64,000 nt of DNA, taken from contig NZ_WIAO01000006.1 of NCBI RefSeq assembly GCF_009451885.1, positions 124,001 to 188,000 of the forward strand. The letters are read 5' to 3'. Shown piece after piece: positions 9,504-18,596 of the stretch. A program made the translations under genes and the position numbers. The stretch comes from Glycomyces albidus. Its GTDB lineage: Bacteria > Actinomycetota > Actinomycetes > Mycobacteriales > Micromonosporaceae. The notes beneath the pieces were generated by a model that did no database searches, had not been told where the DNA came from, and was given only the letters and a program-made list of their open reading frames with translations. Numbering within the stretch: the stretch's first letter is position 1; each line of letters opens with the position of its first letter.

Positions 9504-10433
9504 TTAGCCGGTGTCGCCGAGAACGCTCCTCGCGGCCGAGGCGACGTCGGTCTCGCCGTTCGCGACGGCCGCCGCCAGCTCGTCGGTGACCCGGAACCGC
9601 TCGCGCAGGGCCGCGTCGACCCGGGCGCGGATCTCGGCCGCCGCCCGGCGGCGGCGCTTGTCGGCGAGGTGGTCGCCCTCGGAGAGCCAGTCGCGGTGCT
9701 TCGCGATCGCGGCGACGAGGTCGTCGATCCCCTTCGCCTCGGAGGCGACGGTGGTGCAGATCGGCTGGCGCCACTCGCCGGGTTCGCGGCGGACCAGGCT
9801 CATCATGGCGCGCAGGTCGCGGACGGCGCCGTCGGCGCCGGGCCGGTCGGCCTTGTTGACGACGTAGACGTCGGCGATCTCGACGACCCCGGCCTTGACC
9901 GCCTGGATGCCGTCGCCCATGCCGGGGGCGAGCAGCAGCAGGGTGGTGTCGGCCAGGGAGGCGATCTCGACCTCGGCCTGGCCGACGCCGACGGTCTCGA
10001 CGATGACCACGTCGAAGCCGAGCCCTTCGAGGAGGCGCACGCCCGCGCCGGTGGTGGCCGCGAGCCCGCCGAGGTGGCCGCGGGTGGCGACCGAGCGGAT
10101 GTAGACGCCGGGGTCGAGGGCGTGGTCGGCCATGCGGACGCGGTCGCCGAGGATCGCGCCGCCGCTGAACGGGCTCGACGGGTCGACGGCGAGGACGCCG
10201 ACGCGCAGGTCCTGCTCGCGCCACGCGGCGATGAGCGCGGAGACGAGCGTGGACTTGCCGACGCCGGGCGAGCCGGTGATCCCCACGATCAGGGCGTCGC
10301 CGCCCTTGGTGAGTCCGGCGAGCTCGGCGCTCTCGGCGCTGCCGGTGCCCTGGTTCTCGACGACGGTGATGAGGCGGGCGGTGGCCCGGCGGTCTCCCGC
10401 GCGGGCCGCCGCCACCAGGTCTGGCAGACCCAT
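9504..10433 (-). CDS. meaB: Methylmalonyl-CoA mutase-associated GTPase MeaB
   Basis: 309 residues of the MeaB/ArgK G3E GTPase family, which protects and reloads the B12-dependent methylmalonyl-CoA mutase. The P-loop GSPGVGKST is at residues 54-62. DPSSPFSGGAILGDRVRM, the family signature, follows, then ETVGVGQ (switch region) and VVNKAD (guanine specificity). Its ATG overlaps the TGA of the thiolase gene by one base (TGATG). The epimerase of the same propionyl-CoA pathway lies divergently upstream of the thiolase, so the local set serves propionate/methylmalonyl-CoA metabolism. The mutase itself is not in the window. Confidence 0.95.
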   Translation of the reverse strand: MGLPDLVAAARAGDRRATARLITVVENQGTGSAESAELAGLTKGGDALIVGITGSPGVGKSTLVSALIAAWREQDLRVGVLAVDPSSPFSGGAILGDRVRMADHALDPGVYIRSVATRGHLGGLAATTGAGVRLLEGLGFDVVIVETVGVGQAEVEIASLADTTLLLLAPGMGDGIQAVKAGVVEIADVYVVNKADRPGADGAVRDLRAMMSLVRREPGEWRQPICTTVASEAKGIDDLVAAIAKHRDWLSEGDHLADKRRRRAAAEIRARVDAALRERFRVTDELAAAVANGETDVASAARSVLGDTG

Positions 10434-11590
10434 CAGGCTCCCTTGAGGACGATCGCGTCGCCCTGGCCGCCGCCGCCGCAGAGGCCGGCGGCCCCGAGCC
10501 GCCCGGGGGCGAGCTGGCGGGCGAGGGTCTGGGCGAGGCGGGCGCCGGAGGCCCCGATCGGGTGGCCGAGGGCGATCGCGCCGCCGTCGGGGTTGACCCG
10601 GTCGAGCCCGACGCCGAGGGTCTCGGCGGAGGCGAGCACGACCGCGGCGAACGCCTCGTTCATCTCGACCACGTCGAGGTCGGCGACCGAGGCGCCGGCC
10701 ATGCCGAGGGCCCTGGCGATCGCGTTGGCGGGCTGGTCGAGCAGCGAGTTGTCGGGCCCGGCGACCGTCGCGTAGGCGAGGACCTCGGCGGTCCAGGCCC
10801 AGCCGTTGGCCTCGGCGAGCGACTTGCGGGTCAGCACGAGCGCGGAGGCGCCGTCGGAGATCTGCGACGCGGAGGCGGCGGTGATGGTGCCGTTCTCGGT
10901 GAACGCCGGGCGGAGCTGCGCGAGGCTCTCCGGCGTCGACTCGGGGCGGACCCCCTCGTCGGCGTCGACGTAGCCGCGCCGGGTCTCGACCGGGGTGATC
11001 TCCTCGGCGAGGCGCTCGGCGGCCTTGGCGGCCCGCTGGTGCGAGTCGGCGGCGAACGCGTCCTGCTGCTCTCGGGTGAGCGACCGGCCCTTGAGGTGGC
11101 GCTCGGTGGACTCGCCCATGGAGATGCCGTCGTAGGCGTCGGTGAGCCCGTCGTGCGCGAGGTGGTCGAGGAGGACGGCGTCGCCGTACTTAAAGCCGCG
11201 GCGCGAGCCCGTCAGCAGGTGCGGGGCGCGGCTCATCGACTCCATCCCGCCGGCGACGACCACGTCGGCGGCGCCGCCGCGGATGAGCTGGTCGGCGAGC
11301 CCGACGGCGGTGAGGCCGGAGAGGCACACCTTGTTGATCGCCAACGACGGGATGCGCATGGGCAGCCCGGCGGCCACGGCGGCCTGGCGGGCGGGGTTCT
11401 GTCCGCACCCCGCGGGCAGGACCTGCCCGAGGAGGACCTGGTCGACCAGGTCCGGGCTGACGCCCGCGCGTTCGATGGCGGCTCTGATCGCGGTCCCGGC
11501 CAGATCGGTGGCGGGGATGTCGGCGAGCGCGCCGTTGAAACGCCCGATGGGTGTCCGGGCGGCGGCGAGGATGACGGTTGCGTCGTTCAT
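10433..11590 (-). CDS. Acetyl-CoA C-acetyltransferase (thiolase)
   Basis: 385 residues, thiolase superfamily. The nucleophilic Cys89 lies in NKVCLSGL, with GGMESMS, MNEAFA, GHPIGASGAR and the second catalytic Cys in CGGGGQGDA near the C-terminus. It condenses two acetyl-CoA or cleaves acetoacetyl-CoA. Start ATG at 11590 is 42 bp from the divergent epimerase start, so the two promoters overlap in a very short spacer. The downstream meaB is translationally coupled. In Streptomyces the same neighbours (thiolase, epimerase, Scy/FilP) occur together, so this is conserved chromosomal order rather than a recent arrival. Confidence 0.93.
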   Translation of the reverse strand: MNDATVILAAARTPIGRFNGALADIPATDLAGTAIRAAIERAGVSPDLVDQVLLGQVLPAGCGQNPARQAAVAAGLPMRIPSLAINKVCLSGLTAVGLADQLIRGGAADVVVAGGMESMSRAPHLLTGSRRGFKYGDAVLLDHLAHDGLTDAYDGISMGESTERHLKGRSLTREQQDAFAADSHQRAAKAAERLAEEITPVETRRGYVDADEGVRPESTPESLAQLRPAFTENGTITAASASQISDGASALVLTRKSLAEANGWAWTAEVLAYATVAGPDNSLLDQPANAIARALGMAGASVADLDVVEMNEAFAAVVLASAETLGVGLDRVNPDGGAIALGHPIGASGARLAQTLARQLAPGRLGAAGLCGGGGQGDAIVLKGA

Positions 11591-11632
11591 GGCGGACCTC
11601 CGTTGGTCTGTTCGCTCGATACGCTCGATCGT

Positions 11633-12061
11633 ATGACGTTCACGGACGGAATCGGATTGCGGCGCATCGATCACGTCGGCATCGCGGTGCCCGACCTCGA
11701 CGCGGCCCTGGAATGGTACGAGGGCGCGCTCGGCGGCCGGGCCGTGCACCGCGAGGTCAACGAGGCGCAAGGGGTGGTCGAGGTGATGGTCGCGTGGCCC
11801 GAGGGCGGCGCGCAGGTGCAGCTCCTCGCGCCGCTGACGGACGACTCGCCGATCGCGAAGTTCCTGGGGACCAAGGGCCCGGGGCTCCAGCAGCTCGCGT
11901 TCACCGTGGACGACGTCGCGGCCGCCGCGGACGCGCTCCGCGCGAGGGGCGCGCGGCTCCTGTACGACGAGGCGCGGCAGGGCACCGCCGGGTCGAGGAT
12001 CAACTTCGTGCACCCCAAGGACGCCGGGGGCGTGCTGGTCGAACTCGTCGAACCCGCTTAG
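11633..12061 (+). CDS. mce: Methylmalonyl-CoA epimerase
   Basis: 142 residues of the vicinal-oxygen-chelate (glyoxalase) fold. Two repeated beta-alpha-beta halves begin with RRIDHVGIAVPDLDAAL and QQLAFTVDDVAAAADAL. Metal ligands are expected at His in DHVGIAV, Gln in AQVQLL and Glu in VLVELVEP, and each is present. The enzyme interconverts (S)- and (R)-methylmalonyl-CoA between propionyl-CoA carboxylase and the mutase. It diverges from the thiolase-meaB pair. The length fits the family. Confidence 0.93.
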   Translation: MTFTDGIGLRRIDHVGIAVPDLDAALEWYEGALGGRAVHREVNEAQGVVEVMVAWPEGGAQVQLLAPLTDDSPIAKFLGTKGPGLQQLAFTVDDVAAAADALRARGARLLYDEARQGTAGSRINFVHPKDAGGVLVELVEPA

Positions 12062-12274
12062 TGCGCTGGGGCCCTTGCAGGTCAGGGCCCGCTCTGTCGG
12101 ATAGGCGACGCCTTCCGGGTGACACCTGGAGGACACCGGAACTTCACCTGTTTCGACATCCGTGTCATTCCAAGGGATTCGCCCGATTTGCGGCTAGTGT
12201 TGCGGGTGATCCGGCGGGCACAAACCCCTGACCTTGCTGTCGACATTCCCCTTGGCGTCTGCAAGTATTGGTCC

Positions 12275-13474
12275 ATGTCGCAGCAGCCCTCCAGCAGTAC
12301 CTTTTTCGACAACGACCAATCGGTGCCGGAATTCCCCGTGCAGTTGCGGGGTTACGACCGGCACCAGGTGGATGACTTCATCCAGAAGAACCTCGCCAAG
12401 CTGACCCAGACCGAGCAGCAGCGCACCGAGGCCGAGCAGCGGATGACCGACGCCCAGCGTCGTCTGCGCCAAGCCGAGCAGCGCATCCAGGGCCTCGAGC
12501 AGCGCCTCGCCGAGCAGCAGAAGCAGCTCGAGGAGAACACGCGCCCGACCCTGTCCGGTCTCGGCACCCGCGTCGAGCAGATCCTGCGGCTGGCCGAGGA
12601 GCAGGCCAACGAGCACCGCGCCGAGGCGAAGCGCGAGACCGAGGGCATCCTCTCGGCCGCCCGCCTGGAGTCGCGCGAGATCACCGACGCCGCCCGCGGC
12701 GAGGCCGGCAGCCTGAAGCAGAACGCCGAGCGCGAGGCCAACGCCCTGCGCACCCAGGTGGAGCGCGAGGTCGCGGAGCTGCGGACCAACGCCCGCCGCG
12801 AGTGCGAGACCCTCCGCGCCGACGCCGAGCGCGAGACCAAGCAGCTGCGCACCGCCACCGGCCACGAAGTCGCCGAACTGAAGGCATCCGTCGAGCGCGA
12901 GGTCGCGACCCTCCGCGCCACGGCGGACCGCGAGATCACCCAGCTGCGTGCCAAGGCCGCCCGCGAGGCCGAGGAGAAGCGCGCCGAGGCCGCGAAGCTC
13001 TTCGCCGAGGCGAAGGAGAAGCGCGACAAGGACCTCCAGGCCCTCGACCTCGAACTGGCCGAGCGTAAGGAGAAGGCCGAGCGCGAGGAGTCCGAGCGCC
13101 ACACCCGCGCCGTCGCCGAGACGCAGAAGCTCGTGTCCGACGCCGAGAACCGCGCCCGCGACGCCGAGGAGCGCGCCAAGGCCGCCGAGACCCGCGGCGA
13201 GGAGAAGCGCAGCGAGGCCGACAAGTACGCCGAGGAGACCACCTCGAAGGCGAAGAAGGACGCGCACAAGCTCGTCAGCGACGCCAAGGCCGAGGCCGAG
13301 CGCCTCCTGGCCGACGCGAAGTCCGATGCGGAGCGTGTCACCAAGGACGCCGAGTCCAAGGTGGCCGAGCTCACCGCGAAGCGCGACCAGGTCCAGGAGA
13401 CGCTGCGGAACCTCAGCGGTCTGGTCAGCGGCGCCCTCGGTGGGGCGCTGGGGCAGCAGGACGGCGACAAGTAG
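12275..13474 (+). CDS. DivIVA-like coiled-coil cytoskeletal protein (Scy/FilP type)
   Basis: 399 residues. A short N-terminal DivIVA-like motif, FPVQLRGYDRHQVDDFI, is followed by an almost continuous coiled coil of Ala/Glu/Arg heptads from about residue 45 to 380, then a Gly-rich tail (SGALGGALGQQDGDK). It resembles the Streptomyces Scy/FilP proteins that build filaments and position polarity complexes at hyphal tips. As with scy in Streptomyces, it stands next to the methylmalonyl-CoA epimerase gene. It is far shorter than Scy (over 1,000 residues) and a little longer than FilP. ATG at 12275 is chosen because the DivIVA motif follows directly. A structural role in polar growth is inferred. 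Confidence 0.75.
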   Translation: MSQQPSSSTFFDNDQSVPEFPVQLRGYDRHQVDDFIQKNLAKLTQTEQQRTEAEQRMTDAQRRLRQAEQRIQGLEQRLAEQQKQLEENTRPTLSGLGTRVEQILRLAEEQANEHRAEAKRETEGILSAARLESREITDAARGEAGSLKQNAEREANALRTQVEREVAELRTNARRECETLRADAERETKQLRTATGHEVAELKASVEREVATLRATADREITQLRAKAAREAEEKRAEAAKLFAEAKEKRDKDLQALDLELAERKEKAEREESERHTRAVAETQKLVSDAENRARDAEERAKAAETRGEEKRSEADKYAEETTSKAKKDAHKLVSDAKAEAERLLADAKSDAERVTKDAESKVAELTAKRDQVQETLRNLSGLVSGALGGALGQQDGDK

Positions 13475-13648
13475 AAAAATCAGACGAACAAGTAAACCTG
13501 GCGAATCCGCGTTACCGTCGAGACCTACGACAGTGAAGAATGATCGTAGGCGTTGGTCGACGGTGGAGGAACCACAGCTCGGCCGCGTCCCGTCACATCC
13601 GGTCCCTATCCGGAGGTGGCGGGACGCGGCTTACGTGAGGATGAGGGC

Positions 13649-15457
13649 ATGGCGCGTGAAGACAGACTCGACGATTCCGAACTCCTGACCGGATTCGATG
13701 AGGGCGGACCCATCGACCGGGGATTCGAGACCGCCCTGCGCGGCTACGACAAGCGGCAGGTGGACCGGTACCTCCAGCAGATGCAGCTCCAGATGGACAC
13801 GCTCGCTGGGGAACGCGCCGAGGCACTCGCGCAGATCGACCGGCTCGTCGTGCAGATCCAGCAGTTGCAGGCCCAGATCCAGGAGCTGCGCCGGCGCAGC
13901 GCCGCCGGCGACAACGCCTCCTACCGGCACCTCGGCGTGCGCATCGAGCACATGCTGACGCTCGCCGAGGAGCAGGCCGAGGAGATCAAGGCCAAGGCGC
14001 ACGCGCAGACCCAGCACCTGCACCAGCGCGCCGACCAGCGCCTGCGCGAGGCCGAGGCGCAGATCGAGCAGGCGCGCAAGGATTTCGAGACGACGTTGAA
14101 GGCCCGGCGGGCCGCCGCCGAGAAGGCCGAGGCCGACCGGCGCGCGATCATCGACGCCGAGATCAACAAGCGGGCCCGCGAGGCCCAGGCGATGCTGGAC
14201 CAGGCGAAGGAGCGCGCCGCGGCGCTGGTGGCCGAGGCGGAGCAGGACGCCGAGAACAAACGGGCCGCCGCTGACGAGCAGACCCGGCAGCTGGTCGCTC
14301 ACGTCGAGCGCCTGCGCGCCGAGGCCCAGCAGCTCAAGGACGACGCCGCGGTGGCCGCCGAGCAGGCGATCGCCGAGGCCCGCGAGAAGGCCGACCGCAT
14401 CGCCGCCGAGGCCGAGGCGGAGGCCGAGCGCAAGCGCGCCGAGCACGAGGCCGAACTGCGGGACCTGCGCACCGAGGCCGTCGAGAACCTCGAGCGGTTC
14501 AAGCAGGAGACCGAGACGTTCGCGCAGTCGGTCCGCACCGAGGCCGAGAACGAGGCGACGCGCCTGCGCGCCGAGGCTGCCGACAACGCGACCCTGACGC
14601 GCACCGAGGCCGCCGACGAGGCCAAGCGGCTCCGCCAGGAGGCCCAGCGCCGCCTGGAGGAGGCCGAGGCCGAGTCGCAGCGGCTCACGGCCGAGACCGA
14701 GCAGAAGGTCGCGGCGCTGACCGCGGAGGCCGAGGAGACCGCCCGGGCGCAGCGGGAGGCCGCCGAGGCGCTCGCGCAGCGCCTCACGGAGGAGACCGAG
14801 CGGGAGACGCGGCGCATGCGCGAGGAGGTCGCCGCGGCGACCCTCCAGGAGCGGCAGGAAGCCGAGACCGCCGCGCGTGCGCTGAGCGAGGCGGCCGCCG
14901 AGGAGAGCGAGCGGCTTCGCGCCGAGGCCGCGGCGGAGGCCGAGCGGATCACCGCCGAAGCGGCCTCCGAGGCCGCCCGGCTCCGCGAGCACGCCGACCG
15001 GGCCAAGGCCGAGGCCGAGGCCGACGTCGAGCGCGCCCGCGCCCAGCTGGCCGAGATCGAGGCCGAGCGCGAGCGCCTGCTCGCCGACGCGAAGGCCGAG
15101 GCGCAGCGGATCCTCGAGCAGGCCGGCCTGGAGGCCGAGCAGGTCCGGGCCGACCGGGACCAGTACATCGCCGAGGCCGAGAAGAAGGCCGAGAACGCCA
15201 AGCGCCGCGCCGAGGAGCTCTCCAAGTCCGCCAAGCAGACCGCGCGGCGCGACTCCGAGGCCATCCTCGCCACCGCGCGGGCGCAGGCGAAGAAGCTCAT
15301 CGAGGAGGCCCGCCGCGGCCGCGGCGAGGCGGCCGAGGAGCCGGCCCCGGCCGGCGACGGCGCGGTGAACAAGTCCGCGGCCGCCCGCAAGCGCGCGCAG
15401 AGCGGCGGCAAGCAGGCCAGCAGCAGCGAGTCGGCCGAGAAGGTCTCGTACTCCTGA
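13649..15457 (+). CDS. Long DivIVA-like coiled-coil protein (Scy/FilP type)
   Basis: 602 residues with the same design as its upstream neighbour. The DivIVA-like motif is ALRGYDKRQVDRYLQQM (about residues 29-45). A long Ala/Glu/Arg coiled coil runs to about residue 560, with runs such as EAEAEAERKRAEHEAELRD, and the tail is basic and Ser-rich. The start ATG at 13649 has an AGGATGAGGG ribosome site. The 174 bp gap to the upstream gene probably holds its own promoter. The pair probably arose by duplication and matches the scy-filP arrangement of Streptomyces, where the products assemble with DivIVA at growing poles. A strong terminator follows the gene. Confidence 0.75.
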   Translation: MAREDRLDDSELLTGFDEGGPIDRGFETALRGYDKRQVDRYLQQMQLQMDTLAGERAEALAQIDRLVVQIQQLQAQIQELRRRSAAGDNASYRHLGVRIEHMLTLAEEQAEEIKAKAHAQTQHLHQRADQRLREAEAQIEQARKDFETTLKARRAAAEKAEADRRAIIDAEINKRAREAQAMLDQAKERAAALVAEAEQDAENKRAAADEQTRQLVAHVERLRAEAQQLKDDAAVAAEQAIAEAREKADRIAAEAEAEAERKRAEHEAELRDLRTEAVENLERFKQETETFAQSVRTEAENEATRLRAEAADNATLTRTEAADEAKRLRQEAQRRLEEAEAESQRLTAETEQKVAALTAEAEETARAQREAAEALAQRLTEETERETRRMREEVAAATLQERQEAETAARALSEAAAEESERLRAEAAAEAERITAEAASEAARLREHADRAKAEAEADVERARAQLAEIEAERERLLADAKAEAQRILEQAGLEAEQVRADRDQYIAEAEKKAENAKRRAEELSKSAKQTARRDSEAILATARAQAKKLIEEARRGRGEAAEEPAPAGDGAVNKSAAARKRAQSGGKQASSSESAEKVSYS

Positions 15458-15470
15458 GCAACGCGACACG

Positions 15471-15499
15471 GAGGGCCCGGCGCTGAGCGCCGGGCCCTC
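15471..15499 (+). terminator. Hairpin terminator after coiled-coil gene
   Basis: A perfect 13-bp inverted repeat (GAGGGCCCGGCGC) with a 3-base loop, beginning 14 bases after the stop codon of the coiled-coil gene. No long T-run follows, as is usual in high-GC actinobacteria. Confidence 0.85.
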
Positions 15500-15575
15500 G
15501 TCGTTCCAGCGCATCCGGCCGTTCCGGTCGTCCTGGTCCTTGAATCGCCGTCGACGGCCGGCCTCGGCGACGCGG

Positions 15576-15607
15576 AAGGGCCCGCAGCGGTCTCGCTGCG
15601 GGCCCTT
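15576..15607 (-). terminator. Hairpin terminator of sugar ABC operon
   Basis: A perfect 14-bp stem (AAGGGCCCGCAGCG) with a 4-base loop, located 31 bases after the permease stop codon on the minus strand. It separates this operon from the convergent coiled-coil genes, which have their own hairpin. Confidence 0.85.
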
Positions 15608-15638
15608 CGTCAGGAAGCGGGGTTCGCCGTCCGGCGCG

Positions 15639-16946
15639 CTACTTGGCGCCGGCCTTGGTCTCCTCAGAGGATTCCTCGGTCTGCTTGCCCTTGCTCTTGG
15701 CGTCCCCGGAGCCGCCCGGGGTGGTGCCGACGATCGGCGGCATGAGGCCGCCGCCGCCGGTGGCGCGCTTCTTGTTCCACACGTCGAACAGGACCGCGGC
15801 GAGGACGACCAGGCCGAGGATGATCTGCACGGTGTCGGTCGCGATGCCGAGGACCTGCATCCCCTGGCGCAGGACGCCCATCACGAGACCGCCGATGACG
15901 GCGCCGATGATGGTGCCGACGCCGCCGGTGACGGAGGCGCCGCCGATGAACGAGGCGGCGATGGCGTCGAGCTCGAACGCGTTGCCCGCGCCCGGGGTGG
16001 CCGCGTGCAGGCGGGCGGTGACGATAACGCCGGCGAGGCCGGACAGCGCGCCCATGTTCACGAAGACCCAGAAGGTGGTCTTCTTGGTCTTCACGCCCGA
16101 GAGCAGCGCGGCCTTCTCGTTCCCGCCGCCCGCGTAGACGTGGCGGCCGAAGACGGTCCGGTTGGCGATGAACGTGTACAGCAGGACCAGGCCCAGCAGG
16201 ATCCAGCCGATGATCGGCAGGCCCTTGTAGGAGTAGAAGACGTACGCGGCGGCGACGATCACCGCGGCGACGGCGACGACCTGGGCGAGCCACGCGAGCT
16301 GCGAGCGTCCGGCGATGCCGGCCTTGACCTGGCGCCTGCGGCTGCGCACCTGGAAGAACACGTACAGGGCCGCGCCGAGCACGCCGACGACGAGCGTCGG
16401 GAGCCGCAGGTCCACGCCGAGGAAGGCGTAACCGGAGGCCAGCTCGTTGAAGGTGCCGGTGGTGCCGATGGTCTCGGCGTCGAGGACCTTCAGGGTCAGG
16501 CCGCGGAAGATGAGCATGCCCGCGAGGGTGACGATGAAGGCCGGGATGCGCACGTACGCGATCCAGAAGGCCTGCCAGACGCCGATGAGGGCGCCGAGGG
16601 CGATGGCGAAGAGCACCGCGGTGTACCAGGGCCAGTCCCAGTGCGAGAGCGCGATCGCCGACATGGCGCCGCAGAACGCCAGGACCGAGCCGACCGACAG
16701 GTCGATGTGGCCGTTGACGATCACCAGCATCATCCCGACCGCGAGGATCAGGATGTACGAGTTCTGCAGGATCACGTTCGTCAGGTTCAACGGCGTGATG
16801 AAGTTCTCGTTCTGCAGCGTCACGTTGAGGACCTGGAACAGCAGCATGATCAGCACGAGGGCGATGATCATGCCGTAGGAGCGCAGGTTGATGTTCTTCA
16901 GGGCCGAGATGAGGCTCGGCCGCGGTGTGGTCTGGACGGTGCTCAT
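15639..16946 (-). CDS. mmsB: Multiple-monosaccharide ABC transporter permease
   Basis: 435 residues with about ten hydrophobic segments. The opening [19 protein letters not shown] and the loop [15 protein letters not shown] are characteristic of the RbsC/XylH/MmsB permease family. [12 protein letters not shown] is the cytoplasmic coupling segment that contacts the ATPase. A Lys/Glu/Ser-rich C-terminal tail (about the last 45 residues) is not part of the transport fold. ATG overlaps the TGA of the ATPase gene (ATGA). It is the last gene of a three-gene operon importing a pentose or hexose; the exact sugar cannot be read from the sequence. Confidence 0.9.
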   Translation of the reverse strand: MSTVQTTPRPSLISALKNINLRSYGMIIALVLIMLLFQVLNVTLQNENFITPLNLTNVILQNSYILILAVGMMLVIVNGHIDLSVGSVLAFCGAMSAIALSHWDWPWYTAVLFAIALGALIGVWQAFWIAYVRIPAFIVTLAGMLIFRGLTLKVLDAETIGTTGTFNELASGYAFLGVDLRLPTLVVGVLGAALYVFFQVRSRRRQVKAGIAGRSQLAWLAQVVAVAAVIVAAAYVFYSYKGLPIIGWILLGLVLLYTFIANRTVFGRHVYAGGGNEKAALLSGVKTKKTTFWVFVNMGALSGLAGVIVTARLHAATPGAGNAFELDAIAASFIGGASVTGGVGTIIGAVIGGLVMGVLRQGMQVLGIATDTVQIILGLVVLAAVLFDVWNKKRATGGGGLMPPIVGTTPGGSGDAKSKGKQTEESSEETKAGAK

Positions 16947-18496
16947 TGGCGTAGTTCTTCTCCCCCGGATGCGGTCTCAAGCGTCATGAGTCGCATCAGT
17001 TCTTCCTGTGTGGCGTTCTCGCGGTCGACCTGGCCGGTGATGTGCCCGGCGCTCATCGCGTAGATGCGGTCGCACATGCCGAGCAGCTCGGGCAGTTCGG
17101 AGGAGATCATGAGGACCCCCTTGCCCTGGTCGACCAGCTTCTGGATCAGCTCGTAGATCTCGTACTTGGCGCCGACGTCGATGCCTCGGGTCGGCTCGTC
17201 GAGGATGAGCAGCTCGGGTTCGGTGAAGACCCACTTGCCGAGCACGATCTTCTGCTGGTTGCCGCCGGAGAGGTTCCCGGCGAGCTGGTAGACCGACGGG
17301 GCCTTGACGCCGAACTCCTTGCGCAGGCGCTCGGAGACGGTGTTGATGCCGTCCTGGTCGACGACGCCGCGCTTGGAGAGCTTGCCCAGGCCGGGCAGGG
17401 TGAAGTTCTCGCGCAGGTCGTACTCGAGGTGCAGGCCGTAGTGCTTGCGGTCCTCGGTCGCGTACGCGAGGCCGGCGTCGATGGCCTCGGGGACATTGCG
17501 CAGGCGCAGCGGCTTGCCGTCCATGAGGGCCGTGCCGGAGATGTTCGAGCCCCAGCTGCGGCCGAACAGGCTCATGGCGAACTCGGTGCGGCCGGCGCCC
17601 ATGAGGCCCGCGAGGCCGACGATCTCGCCGCGGGCGACGTTCAGGGACGCGCCGTTGACGATGACGCGGTCGCGCTGCTCGGGATGGTGGACCGTCCAGT
17701 CCTTGACCTCGAAGAAGACCTCGCCGATCTTGGGCTCGTGCGGCGGGAACAGGTGCTCGAGGTCGCGGCCGACCATGGACTTGATGAGCCGGTCCTCGGT
17801 GACGGCGTCGGCCTCGGTGTCGAGCGTCTCGATCGACTGGCCGTCGCGGAGCACGGTGATCCGGTCGGCGACCGCCAGTACCTCGCCCAGCTTGTGGGAG
17901 ATGATGATGCTGGTGACGCCCTCGTCGCGGAGCGTGCGGAGCAGCTCCAGGAGGTTCTCGGAGTCGGTGTCGTTGAGCGCGGCGGTCGGCTCGTCGAGGA
18001 TCAGGAGCTTGACGTTCTTGGACAGCGCCTTGGCGATCTCGACGAGCTGCTGCTTGCCGACGCCGATCTTCTCGACCAGGGTGGCCGGGTTGTCGTGGAG
18101 GCCGACCTGCCGCATGAGGCGGGCGGCCTCGGTGTTGGTCCGGTCCCAGGAGATGACGCCGCGGTTCTTCTGCTCGTTGCCGAGGAAGATGTTCTCCGCG
18201 ATCGAGAGTTCGCCGACGAGGGCCAGCTCCTGGTGGATGATGACGACGCCCGCGGCTTCGGAGTCGCGGATGTTCTTGAACTGGGCGGGCTCGCCGTCGA
18301 ACTCGATCTCGCCTTCGAAGTCGCCGTAGGCGTAGACGCCCGAAAGGATCTTCATGAGCGTCGACTTGCCGGCGCCGTTCTCGCCGACGAGCGCGTGGAT
18401 CGTCGCCCGCTTGACCCCCAAGTCGACCCCGGAGAGCGCGAGCACGCCCGGGAACCGCTTGGTGATCCCCCGCATACGGAGGATTTCTTCAGTCAT
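16943..18496 (-). CDS. mmsA: Multiple-monosaccharide ABC transporter ATP-binding protein
   Basis: 517 residues with two fused ABC ATPase domains, typical of sugar (CUT2) importers. The first domain has Walker [10 protein letters not shown] and Walker [12 protein letters not shown]. The second has the degenerate P-loop region MGAGRTEF, the signature LSGGNQQKI and Walker [13 protein letters not shown]. The phrase [17 protein letters not shown] matches the MmsA/GguA subgroup. It energises sugar uptake through the MmsB permease. It lies between the binding-protein gene (100 bp upstream, with a stem-loop between) and mmsB (overlapping). Confidence 0.92.
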   Translation of the reverse strand: MTEEILRMRGITKRFPGVLALSGVDLGVKRATIHALVGENGAGKSTLMKILSGVYAYGDFEGEIEFDGEPAQFKNIRDSEAAGVVIIHQELALVGELSIAENIFLGNEQKNRGVISWDRTNTEAARLMRQVGLHDNPATLVEKIGVGKQQLVEIAKALSKNVKLLILDEPTAALNDTDSENLLELLRTLRDEGVTSIIISHKLGEVLAVADRITVLRDGQSIETLDTEADAVTEDRLIKSMVGRDLEHLFPPHEPKIGEVFFEVKDWTVHHPEQRDRVIVNGASLNVARGEIVGLAGLMGAGRTEFAMSLFGRSWGSNISGTALMDGKPLRLRNVPEAIDAGLAYATEDRKHYGLHLEYDLRENFTLPGLGKLSKRGVVDQDGINTVSERLRKEFGVKAPSVYQLAGNLSGGNQQKIVLGKWVFTEPELLILDEPTRGIDVGAKYEIYELIQKLVDQGKGVLMISSELPELLGMCDRIYAMSAGHITGQVDRENATQEELMRLMTLETASGGEELRQ

Positions 18497-18544
18497 TGCT
18501 TCGTCCTATTTGGAATGAATGGACAGCTCTGGGGAGAGAGGTTC

Positions 18545-18575
18545 GGGGACGCCCGTGGCGGGCATGGGCGTCCCC
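18545..18575 (-). terminator. Intercistronic stem-loop between chvE and mmsA
   Basis: A 10-bp perfect inverted repeat (GGGGACGCCC) around an 11-base loop, in the spacer after the binding-protein gene. In ABC importers such hairpins commonly stabilise or partly terminate the transcript so that binding protein is made in excess. That role is inferred here from position. Confidence 0.65.
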
Positions 18576-18596
18576 GAGGAAGAGGTCCAGCGGAAC

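Noticed and set aside
5178-10775. A very long plus-strand open frame of over 1,800 codons opposite folC, valS and meaB
   Set aside because: A high-GC antisense artefact with low-complexity Arg/Asp/Val/His composition; the opposite strand holds well-known enzymes.
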